Source: a virus | Reading direction: 5' to 3' (one strand) | Length of the DNA: 39,778 nt | IMG/VR virus record: IMGVR_UViG_3300036760_000153 | Span: 1 to 39,778 of that record | In this document: positions 20,518 through 27,247 of the stretch, piece by piece | Layout: every line of letters starts with the position of its first letter | Position numbering within the stretch: the stretch's first letter is position 1 | The notes under the pieces: model-generated | What the model was told of the DNA's origin: nothing | The model's input: only the letters and a program-made list of their open reading frames with translations | Database searches by the model: none | Translations under genes and position numbers: made by a program

Positions 20518-20678
20518 AGACGGAGGCTGAGTTTCTCGAGGCGCTGATCGAGGTGATCGAGAGCGAGAAGCCGAGCGTGGAGATCCTGAACATCGTGGAA
20601 GGGCGCGTCAGCGGTCGACTCTATCGTCTCTTGAACGATGCGGAGGAGAACCGGCGAGTAGAGGGACATGATGCCTGA
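20514..20678 (+). CDS. small helical protein, 54 aa
   Basis: The TTG start overlaps the portal stop as TTGA. The product (KTEAEFLEALIEVIESEKPS, then VEILNIVEGRVSGRLYRLLN) is two acidic amphipathic helices. Proteins of this size often sit between portal and scaffold genes in this phage type. There is no family name. The TTG start is weak, but the frame fills the gap exactly and its stop overlaps the next gene. Confidence 0.5.
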   Translation: MKTEAEFLEALIEVIESEKPSVEILNIVEGRVSGRLYRLLNDAEENRRVEGHDA

Positions 20679-20988
20679 CAGGATGACTCCCGAAGAGAAG
20701 ATCCAGCGTGGGCACGCTGCCGAGCAGCTGCTGGCGAATCCACTGCTCGACGATGCGTTCTCGGGAATCGAGCAGGGGCTGATGAAAGCCTTCCTGGAAC
20801 CCCCCCGAGAAAGCAATTCCGAGATGCGCGAGGGGATCTACTTCCAGCTCCAGGCACTCCGAAAACTGCGCGACGCCTTGACGAAGTACGTTCGTGATGG
20901 GAAATTCGAGGCCGTGACGATCCAGAAGCGCGATGAAGCCGTAGCCCGTGCTCGGGCTGTGAGCGATGCCGGATCAGGAACAGCCTGA
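20671..20988 (+). CDS. hypothetical head-module protein, 105 aa
   Basis: Two ATGs (20668, 20671) follow GAGGG; 20671 has the better spacing. The product contains TPEEKIQRGHAAEQLLANPL and LDDAFSGIEQGLMKAFLEP, then a helix around LQALRKLRDALTKYVRDGK. This pattern recurs in a small family next to portal and scaffold genes (helical, about 100 aa), without assigned function. It overlaps the scaffold start by 23 bp. Confidence 0.6.
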   Translation: MPDRMTPEEKIQRGHAAEQLLANPLLDDAFSGIEQGLMKAFLEPPRESNSEMREGIYFQLQALRKLRDALTKYVRDGKFEAVTIQKRDEAVARARAVSDAGSGTA

Positions 20989-21997
20989 CCTACTCGAGCG
21001 CATGGCATCCCTCATCGGGGAGCCAGGCGAGGACACGGAAGCGAAAGCGAATTCGGTTGACGCCTCAACCGAGGACGCGCCGGAAGTAGAGTCCGAGACC
21101 GAGGTTTCTTCCGACGAGGAGACTCCCGAGGAGGAGTCCGACGAGGAGTCCGAAGAGACGCCGGTGGAGGAGACTCCCGAGGCGCTCGAGACGATCGCGC
21201 AGCTCGCGAAGGTCTGGGACATGGAGCCCGACGCGCTGCTCGCGAACCTGAAGCTTGACGGCCCCGACGGCTCGCTGATCCCGTTGTCTGACATCGTGTC
21301 GGGCTACCGGAGCGCGGCTGCGGGTGGCGCGCTGAAGGTGCAGGTCGAGGCGCGTGCGAAGGAGCTCGAGGTCGAGCGCGCCACGATGATCGCGGAGCGT
21401 GACCAGAAGTTCGGCGCGCTGCAGACGCTCACGGCGCAGCTCGTGGACGCGATCAACGCGGAGCCCGCGGTCGATTGGGACGCGCTGAAGACGGAGGACC
21501 CGCTCGGCTACCTGAAGCTGAAGGAAGAGCGTCGCGAGAAGCACGAGATCGCGCAGGCGGCGATCCGCGAGATGCAAGCTGAGGCGACTCGGATCAGCGC
21601 GGATCGGTCGAAGGCGTTCCTGCAGTATCAGACCGCGGAGTCGGCGAAGTTCATCGCGGCGATGCCGGAGTTGAAGGACGAGGGGAAGCGGAAAGAGGCG
21701 AGCGACATGATCGTCGGGTATCTCACGACGAACGAGATCCCCTACGAGCAGTTCCAGGAGATCATCACGGACCACAGGGTCATGCAGACGGTCTTGAAGG
21801 CGGCGCGTTGGGACGCGCTGCAGGGGAAGGCGAAACTGACGACTGCAGCGCTGAAGAAGGCGCCGCCGATCGTACTGCCCGCGCGCGCGCGCACGGATGC
21901 GCCGAGCAAGGGGAAATTGACTGCGGATTTGCGCAAGCAGCTCCGTCGCACAGGCAGCGAACGGGTCGCTGCGAAGCTCATCGAGGGGATGATCTAA
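20966..21997 (+). CDS. scaffolding protein
   Basis: A 343-residue protein directly before the capsid gene. Residues 20-75 are extremely acidic (ESETEVSSDEETPEEESDEE). The middle is coiled coil (VEARAKELEVERATMIAERD), followed by helices with a WDALKTEDPLGYLKLKEERR motif typical of podovirus scaffolds, and a basic C-terminal tail (KGKLTADLRKQLRRTGSERV) of the kind that binds the capsid inner face. It would guide procapsid assembly and leave before or during packaging. Confidence 0.85.
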   Translation: MPDQEQPDLLERMASLIGEPGEDTEAKANSVDASTEDAPEVESETEVSSDEETPEEESDEESEETPVEETPEALETIAQLAKVWDMEPDALLANLKLDGPDGSLIPLSDIVSGYRSAAAGGALKVQVEARAKELEVERATMIAERDQKFGALQTLTAQLVDAINAEPAVDWDALKTEDPLGYLKLKEERREKHEIAQAAIREMQAEATRISADRSKAFLQYQTAESAKFIAAMPELKDEGKRKEASDMIVGYLTTNEIPYEQFQEIITDHRVMQTVLKAARWDALQGKAKLTTAALKKAPPIVLPARARTDAPSKGKLTADLRKQLRRTGSERVAAKLIEGMI

Positions 21998-21998
21998 C

Positions 21999-22970
21999 AT
22001 GGGACAGCCGGCCGACACATTTTCGGCTTATGACGCGATCGGAAACCGCGAGGATCTCGAGAACGTCATCTACGACATCTCGCCGACCGAGACGCCGTTC
22101 ATGGCGATGATCGGGCGCACGAACGCGAAGGCGAAGCTGCACGAGTGGCAGATGGACGGGCTCGCCGCCGCTTCGACCACGAACCGCGTGATCGAAGGCG
22201 ACGATGCCACGACGGACGCGACCTCGCCGACGCAGCGGCTGCGGAACGAGTGCCAGATCAGCGACAAGGTGCCGCGCGTCTCGGGGACGCAGGAGGCGGT
22301 CGACAAGGCCGGCCGGAAGTCCGAGATGGCCTACCAGCTGATGAAGAAGGCCAAAGAGCTGAAACGCGACATGGAGTCGATGCTCTGCCAGGACGGGCAA
22401 AAGATCCCCGGAGACGACTCGACCGCGCGGAGCACGGCCGGCTTCGAGACGTGGATCTACGACGGCCAGTCGAGCCGAGGTGCGACCGGCACGGACACCG
22501 CGGGCCTTTCGGCCACGGTCAACCAGCCGAACGATACGGCCGGTCCGGCTCCCGGCACGCAACGCGCCTTCTCGGAGGATCTGCTGAAGACGGTGCTGTC
22601 GGCGGTGTGGAGCGCGGGCGGAGATCCGTCGAAAATCATCCTCGGCCCGATCAACAAGGCGCGTGCCTCGACGTTCGCGGGCAACGCGACTCGCATGGAC
22701 CGGAGCGAGGACAAGAAGCTCACGGCCGCGGTGGACGTGTACATCTCCGACTTCGGCGAGCACATGTTTGTGCCGAGCCGGTTCTCGCGGGAGCGCAGCG
22801 GCCTCGTGGTCGACCCGTCGCTGTGGGCCGTCGGCTACCTGCGGTCGTTCCGGCAGTGGGACCTCGCGAAGACGGGCGACACCGATCGCAAGCAGCTCCT
22901 GGTGGAGTACTGCCTTGTTGCGAAGAACCCGACGGGTTCGGGGATCATCGCCGACCTGACCACGACCTAA
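21999..22970 (+). CDS. major capsid protein (DUF5309 / SU10 type)
   Basis: A 323-residue protein. The first 60 residues are diagnostic: YDAIGNREDLENVIYDISPT, ETPFMAMIGRTNAKAKLHEW, QMDGLAAASTTNRVIEGDD. Other family segments are RVSGTQEAVDKAGRKSEMAY (E-loop to spine helix) and DVYISDFGEHMFVPSRF (P-domain), ending YCLVAKNPTGSGIIADLTT. Size and order match SU10-family HK97-fold capsids. It assembles the icosahedral shell. The short C terminus lacks an added Ig domain; Ig-like or decoration proteins follow as separate genes. Confidence 0.93.
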   Translation: MGQPADTFSAYDAIGNREDLENVIYDISPTETPFMAMIGRTNAKAKLHEWQMDGLAAASTTNRVIEGDDATTDATSPTQRLRNECQISDKVPRVSGTQEAVDKAGRKSEMAYQLMKKAKELKRDMESMLCQDGQKIPGDDSTARSTAGFETWIYDGQSSRGATGTDTAGLSATVNQPNDTAGPAPGTQRAFSEDLLKTVLSAVWSAGGDPSKIILGPINKARASTFAGNATRMDRSEDKKLTAAVDVYISDFGEHMFVPSRFSRERSGLVVDPSLWAVGYLRSFRQWDLAKTGDTDRKQLLVEYCLVAKNPTGSGIIADLTTT

Positions 22971-22976
22971 ACGCAG

Positions 22977-23000
22977 GCGGCGTGAGCCGCAAGGACGGGG
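22977..23000 (+). promoter_or_regulatory. SD-proximal GC hairpin with ribosome site
   Basis: GCGGC (22977-22981), loop GTGA (a GNRA tetraloop), GCCGC (22986-22990), directly followed by AAGGACGGGG (22991-23000) and ATG at 23001. It separates the capsid gene from the first of three tandem structural paralogues. Same architecture as 5847-5867 and 6217-6236. Confidence 0.6.
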
Positions 23001-23459
23001 ATGCACAACCAGACGCAGCGCTCCGACGGCTCCTCTCGATTCGTCGAGGGGGAAACCGCGTTGGAGTCTCTTCGGCTCTCCAACGGTGGGGCCGAGTGGT
23101 ACGATGCTCAGATCACATTCGGCGCAGAGGGCGCGGCGGTAGCCGATCGCATCGACATCACGATTCAGCTTCTGGATCGCGCTGGGCGGTCGATCAAGAG
23201 CCAAAGTGCTCTCATCGTGTGGCCTGCGGTCGCAGACGGCACGAAGGTCGCGTCGGCGGTCACGACAGTCACGGTTCTGACCGGTGTGCTTCTGTTTCGC
23301 CCGTTATCGCCGACGGCAAGCGCGCACATCATGTACCCGGACGTGAACGGCGTCGTCTCGGTCGGGTTCACGCAGACGGGCGGAGCGGCGACGCGAACGT
23401 GCTGCGTCATGCTGCCGGATGGCCGTGTGATTGAGGGCGCGACAATGACGTGGGCATAG
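23001..23459 (+). CDS. tandem structural paralogue 1 of 3 (probable decoration/Ig-like)
   Basis: A 152-residue beta-rich protein. Shared core with the next two genes: FVEGETALESLRLSNGGAEW, then AAVADRIDITIQLLDRAGRS, a VWPAVADGTK strand, YPDVNGVVSVGF, and an end CCVMLPDGRVIEGATMTW. The repeated strand pattern and D-x-T-I-Q-L-x-D-R motif suggest an immunoglobulin-like sandwich. Position just after the capsid points to a head decoration protein. Two adjacent cysteines near the end are unusual. Confidence 0.7.
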   Translation: MHNQTQRSDGSSRFVEGETALESLRLSNGGAEWYDAQITFGAEGAAVADRIDITIQLLDRAGRSIKSQSALIVWPAVADGTKVASAVTTVTVLTGVLLFRPLSPTASAHIMYPDVNGVVSVGFTQTGGAATRTCCVMLPDGRVIEGATMTWA

Positions 23460-23463
23460 ACGG

Positions 23464-23928
23464 ATGCACAATCAGCAGCCAGCTCCAGACGGTTCGACAC
23501 GCTTCATCGAGGGCGATCCTCGCCGCGAATCCATGCGGCTCTACAACGGTGGGGCCGAGTGGTACGGCTGCACGTTCACGGCCGGGGTGGAAGGAGCAGT
23601 CGAAGCGGACGGAATCGACGTCACGATTCAGCTCACCGATCGCGTCGGGAAGGCTGTCGCGAAGCGCATCCCTCTCTACGTCTATCCCGCGGTTGCGGAT
23701 GGGTCAAAAGCGCTCTCCGCCGTCAGTGCGAGCATCACGGTCTCGACGGGGACGCTCATCTATCGGCCGGTCAACAGCGGTACGACGGGTGTTCATTTCA
23801 TCTACCCGGACGTGAATGGGATTGTGGTCATCCGGTTCGTCACCGCAGGCGCGGATACACGTACCTGTGTCGTGATTCTGCCGGACGGGCGTGTCGTGGA
23901 AAGCGCGACGTTGACGTGGGCGGCCTGA
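23464..23928 (+). CDS. tandem structural paralogue 2 of 3
   Basis: A 154-residue protein starting 4 bases after paralogue 1. Same layout: MHNQQPAPDGSTRFIEGDP, LYNGGAEWYGCTFTAGVEGA, IDVTIQLTDRVGKAVAKRI, VYPAVADGSKALSAV, YPDVNGIVVIRF, CVVILPDGRVVESATLTWAA. It is closer to paralogue 1 in the YPDVNG block and closer to paralogue 3 in the TIQLTDR block, which suggests mosaic gene conversion. A probable decoration or head-fibre subunit. No separate SD hairpin, so likely translationally coupled. Confidence 0.7.
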   Translation: MHNQQPAPDGSTRFIEGDPRRESMRLYNGGAEWYGCTFTAGVEGAVEADGIDVTIQLTDRVGKAVAKRIPLYVYPAVADGSKALSAVSASITVSTGTLIYRPVNSGTTGVHFIYPDVNGIVVIRFVTAGADTRTCVVILPDGRVVESATLTWAA

Positions 23929-24380
23929 TGCACAGCCTCGTCCAGGAAAACGACAAGTCGGCGCGGTTCATCGACCCGACAACAGGCATCGAGGCCGCGC
24001 GGCTGACCGCTGCTTCGCTCGAATTCTACGGCGTGACATTCACGGCAACTGCGGAGGGCGCGGCGGTAGCCGATCGCATCGACGTGACGATTCAGCTCAC
24101 GGATCGGAACGGGACGCCCATCGCGAAGCAACTCGCGTTGAAGGTCTACCCAGCACTGGCCGATGGCACTCTCGGATTCACCACGGCGACGCAGACGACG
24201 CTAACCGGCTTGGATCTGTGGAATCTGGGGCCTGGCGGCACTACTGCGCACATGCGCTATCTGACCGCGGCGGGCGCCTGTTCTGTCGGCTTCACAGTTG
24301 CGGGTGCGGGGACGCGCCGCATTTGCGTGGTCCTGCCCGATGGTCGCGTGATCGAGTCGGCGACTCTGACGTGGGTGTGA
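23928..24380 (+). CDS. tandem structural paralogue 3 of 3
   Basis: A 150-residue protein with ATG at 23928 overlapping the previous stop (TGATG). Layout: RFIDPTTGIEAARLTAASLE, FYGVTFTATAEGAAVADRID, VTIQLTDRNGTPIAKQLALK, VYPALADGTLGF, CVVLPDGRVIESATLTWV. The segment encoding EGAAVADRID is nearly identical at DNA level to paralogue 1 (about 23126-23170 versus 24052-24096), although the rest has diverged. The N terminus and the YPDVNG block are replaced. Probable heteromeric partner of paralogues 1 and 2. Confidence 0.7.
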   Translation: MHSLVQENDKSARFIDPTTGIEAARLTAASLEFYGVTFTATAEGAAVADRIDVTIQLTDRNGTPIAKQLALKVYPALADGTLGFTTATQTTLTGLDLWNLGPGGTTAHMRYLTAAGACSVGFTVAGAGTRRICVVLPDGRVIESATLTWV

Positions 24381-24387
24381 GGTAGCG

Positions 24388-24753
24388 ATGCCCGGCGGTC
24401 GAAAGGTCAAGAGCCAGGTCGAGGTGATCCTCGCCTCGGCCGCGCGCGCGGCTTCGGCGCAGTCGATCGGCTCGGGGCTCGCGGCGCAGTTCGACGACGT
24501 GATCTTCGTCTGCGACGTAACCGCGATCAGCGGCGTCGCCGCCGCTCTGGAGCTCGTGTATCAGATCAGCCTGGACGCGGGGACGACCTGGGTGGATCTC
24601 GGCGCGATCGGCACGCCGATGACTGCGACGGGCACGATGGCGGCTCGTATGACCGCTCCGATTGGGCACTTCTTCCGCGTCGATGCGCGCATCACCGGCA
24701 CGACGCCGAGCGTTACCTTCTCCCTGCTGGCGGACTTCGGAATCAGGGGGTAG
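24388..24753 (+). CDS. small beta-sandwich structural protein, 121 aa
   Basis: The ATG at 24388 lies 7 bases after the previous stop. The N terminus is basic (MPGGRKVKSQ). The rest is strands with the pattern FVCDVTAISGVAAALELVYQ, ISLDAGTTWVDLGAIG, MTAPIGHFFRVDARIT, TTPSVTFSLLADFG. This 'VTAISG..ltv.iq.S.DgGtTW.dl' arrangement is common in small phage head proteins, likely decoration-type or head-completion. No catalytic motif. Family name not known to me. Confidence 0.65.
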   Translation: MPGGRKVKSQVEVILASAARAASAQSIGSGLAAQFDDVIFVCDVTAISGVAAALELVYQISLDAGTTWVDLGAIGTPMTATGTMAARMTAPIGHFFRVDARITGTTPSVTFSLLADFGIRG

Positions 24754-24755
24754 CC

Positions 24756-25109
24756 GTGGGCTTTTTTTCGCCCGCGCAGCTCGCGCCTCTGCTCGCGAAG
24801 GCCACCGCGTCGGGTCTGCTCGTCGATGAGTGGCACTACGACGAGGCCGACGATCGGATGCTCCTGCGGCAGACGCAGGACGTGGAGCCGATCTTCAACG
24901 CCAACAAAGAGGACTACGCACTCGACGATGGGGGTGGCTGGACGCCTTCGCGTGACATGCGGCGGATGGCGAACATCCCGAACATCATCATCGAGCAGTG
25001 GTTCCGCGAGGGAATCAACGTCTACCGGGCGGAGGACTGGCCGAAGGTTCGTGCGAAGTTGAATTCCTCGGAGTACCTCTATCTGCGTACCGCGCCGGGG
25101 AGGATCTGA
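24756..25109 (+). CDS. conserved head-tail region protein, 117 aa
   Basis: GTG at 24756 is two bases after the preceding stop. The product has a helix with VDEWHYDEADDRMLLRQTQD, then VEPIFNANKEDYALDDG, a WTPSRDMRRMANIPNIIIEQ helix and a C terminus SSEYLYLRTAPGRI. This matches a conserved phage family found between capsid and adaptor genes, remembered from podo- and siphoviruses. The APGRI terminus is typical. Function unproven; probably assembly or head completion. Confidence 0.7.
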   Translation: MGFFSPAQLAPLLAKATASGLLVDEWHYDEADDRMLLRQTQDVEPIFNANKEDYALDDGGGWTPSRDMRRMANIPNIIIEQWFREGINVYRAEDWPKVRAKLNSSEYLYLRTAPGRI

Positions 25110-25110
25110 G

Positions 25111-25740
25111 ATGCCGTTCGATAGCTACGCCGATCTGAAGGTGTCGGTCGCGGCCTGGGTCGACAACGATTCGCTCACGTCCGTGATCCCCGACTTCATC
25201 CGGCTCGGCGAGCTCCGGTTGCAGCGGGACCTGAAGCTCCGGTTCACGGAGGTGACAACCCTCGGGAATCTGGTCGCGCTGCAGGACTACCTGACGCTCC
25301 CGACCGGCTGCATCGAGCCGATCGCTCTGGTGCTCGAGCAGGACGCTGATCGAACGGTGAGCATCGTTGCCGAGAGCGAGTTCACGCGGGTGAAGAACGC
25401 CTACGGTGACACGGGCATCCCGCTCGTGGCGCAGTCGCGTGGTCTGACGCTCGCGCTCGCGCCCACGCCGTCGAGTGCGCTTGCCTACCGGCTGCGTGCG
25501 TGGCACGGGATCACGCCGCTTTCGGTGACGGTGACGACGAATTGGCTGCTTCAGCAGGGTCCGGACGCACTGCTCTTCGCGTCGCTGGTCGAGGCGGGCA
25601 TCTACATGGGGAGCGATGAGCGTCTAGCGACCTGGCAGCCGCGGTATGACGTTGCGATGAGCGGGCTGCGGCGGCAAGAGTTCCGCGCGCGCACGGGCGG
25701 CGGGCCGCTGCGCATGCGGAGTGACGGACTGACGCCGTGA
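25111..25740 (+). CDS. head-tail adaptor (SU10 adaptor / gp6-like)
   Basis: A 209-residue protein. The opening helices FDSYADLKVSVAAWVDNDSL, TSVIPDFIRLGELRLQRDLK are the signature of the podovirus adaptor family, where E/R-L-x-R-D-L precedes a beta domain. Strands then follow with LTLPTGCIEPIALVLEQDAD, and C-terminal helices (DALLFASLVEAGIYMGSDER). It docks beneath the portal as a ring. It overlaps the tail-hub gene start by GTGA. Confidence 0.85.
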   Translation: MPFDSYADLKVSVAAWVDNDSLTSVIPDFIRLGELRLQRDLKLRFTEVTTLGNLVALQDYLTLPTGCIEPIALVLEQDADRTVSIVAESEFTRVKNAYGDTGIPLVAQSRGLTLALAPTPSSALAYRLRAWHGITPLSVTVTTNWLLQQGPDALLFASLVEAGIYMGSDERLATWQPRYDVAMSGLRRQEFRARTGGGPLRMRSDGLTP

Positions 25741-27245
25741 GCGAGCGCGTGGCGCTTGGGAAGTGGCGTCCCGACCAGCCGACGCTAGGGGCGCCCGGGC
25801 TCTACGGCGCGAAGAACACGCTGCCCCGTGGAATTGGCTACGGTCCAATGCCTTCTCTATCTCGGCTCGCGAGCTACGGGAGCCTGGGCGCCCGCGTGCG
25901 CGGCGCGATGCACCTCACGGATTACGACGGAGCGGTTCACAACTTCGCGGGCGATGCAACGAACCTCGAGAAGATCGAGGCGGGCTCGTGGGCAGATGTC
26001 TCTCAGGCTGGAAACTACACTCTCGGAGCCAACAGCCGCTGGGAGTTCGCCGCATTCACGTCGCAGGCGGTCGGTCGTCTTCCGATGGTGATTGCGACCT
26101 GCTACGACGAGGCGGTGCAGGAGTACACGGTTGGCTTGAGCACGCTGTTCGCGGACCTGTCCGCGGCAGCGCCGCACGCGCGCCACTGCGCGGTCATCGG
26201 TCAGCAACTGCACCTCGGCTACACGAGCGATCCGGTAGACGGGAAGGTGTCCAACCGCGCCTGGTGGTCCGTGCTCGGGAATGCTGCGTCGTGGCCGACG
26301 CCTGGCAGCGATGCCGCAGTAAGCGCGCAGTCGGACACCAACGAGCTCTTCGGCGATGGCGGCGAGATCACGGCGATCATCGGCGGTTCGGAGTACGGGG
26401 TGTATTTCCAGGAGCGTGCGGTCTGGCGCGCGGACTACGTGGGCGGAGATGTGATGTACGCCTTCCGCCGCATGGAGAGCCAGCGCGGTCTCATGGTCCC
26501 GGGTCTCGCAGTCGCGTTCGGGCGGAACATTCTCTACTTCGCAGATGACGGCTGGTACGTGTTCGACGGGGTTGGGTCGCGTGCGGTGGGGAAGGACGTC
26601 TGCGATGACTGGTTCCGCCGCGATTTTCAGTTCGAGTTCCGGAGTCGTGTATCGACGATGGTAGACCCGGACGCGCCGATCATCCACATCGGCTACACGG
26701 GAGTTGGACACCAGAACGGCGTGCCGAATCACGTCCTGCACTACAACTACCTGCGGGACTCGTTCTCGTGGAGCGAGATCGAGCACGACTATCTCTGCTC
26801 CGTGGTGAACCCTGGTCCGAGCATGTCGATGGATCGGTCGCCGTCGCCGGTTCCGGATGAGCTGGCTGACTCCTGGGATGACGTGCAGACGGCCACGCGG
26901 GTTGCCGGTGCGTTCGACTCTGGGCACTACCTCGCAACGCTGTCAGGCTCAGCACTGGCGGCCGAGTTCGAGACGGGCGACTTCGAGCTCGCGCCGGGTC
27001 GCCGGTCGAATCTGCAGTCGGTGCGCCCGATCGTCACGGGCGGGACGGCGACGGTCGCGGTGGCGGGCACGGCGACGCGCGCGGAGGTGCCGTCGTTCGG
27101 CTCTTCGGTGGCGCTGGATTCGACGGGGAAGGCGAACATGCGCAAGGGAGCGCGCTATCACCGCTTGAAGCTCGGGGTCGGTAGCGGCTGGATGGGGGAT
27201 GCGATCGCGATGGACTGCGAGTTCTCGCCGGCTGGGCTTCGGTAG
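25737..27245 (+). CDS. tail hub / DNA stabilisation protein (P22 gp10-like)
   Basis: A 502-residue protein, GTG start in GTGA overlap. It is rich in short beta strands with WSVLGNAASWPTPGSDAAVS, ITAIIGGSEYGVYFQERAVW, the repeated W-x-Y or F-D-G turns (FADDGWYVFDGVGSRAVGKD) and LHYNYLRDSFSWSEIEHDYL. These are hallmarks of the phage stabilisation/nozzle family related to P22 gp10. It forms the tail tube tip below the adaptor and holds the packaged DNA. The ending AMDCEFSPAGLR is also typical of the family. Confidence 0.85.
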   Translation: MSERVALGKWRPDQPTLGAPGLYGAKNTLPRGIGYGPMPSLSRLASYGSLGARVRGAMHLTDYDGAVHNFAGDATNLEKIEAGSWADVSQAGNYTLGANSRWEFAAFTSQAVGRLPMVIATCYDEAVQEYTVGLSTLFADLSAAAPHARHCAVIGQQLHLGYTSDPVDGKVSNRAWWSVLGNAASWPTPGSDAAVSAQSDTNELFGDGGEITAIIGGSEYGVYFQERAVWRADYVGGDVMYAFRRMESQRGLMVPGLAVAFGRNILYFADDGWYVFDGVGSRAVGKDVCDDWFRRDFQFEFRSRVSTMVDPDAPIIHIGYTGVGHQNGVPNHVLHYNYLRDSFSWSEIEHDYLCSVVNPGPSMSMDRSPSPVPDELADSWDDVQTATRVAGAFDSGHYLATLSGSALAAEFETGDFELAPGRRSNLQSVRPIVTGGTATVAVAGTATRAEVPSFGSSVALDSTGKANMRKGARYHRLKLGVGSGWMGDAIAMDCEFSPAGLR

Positions 27246-27247
27246 GG

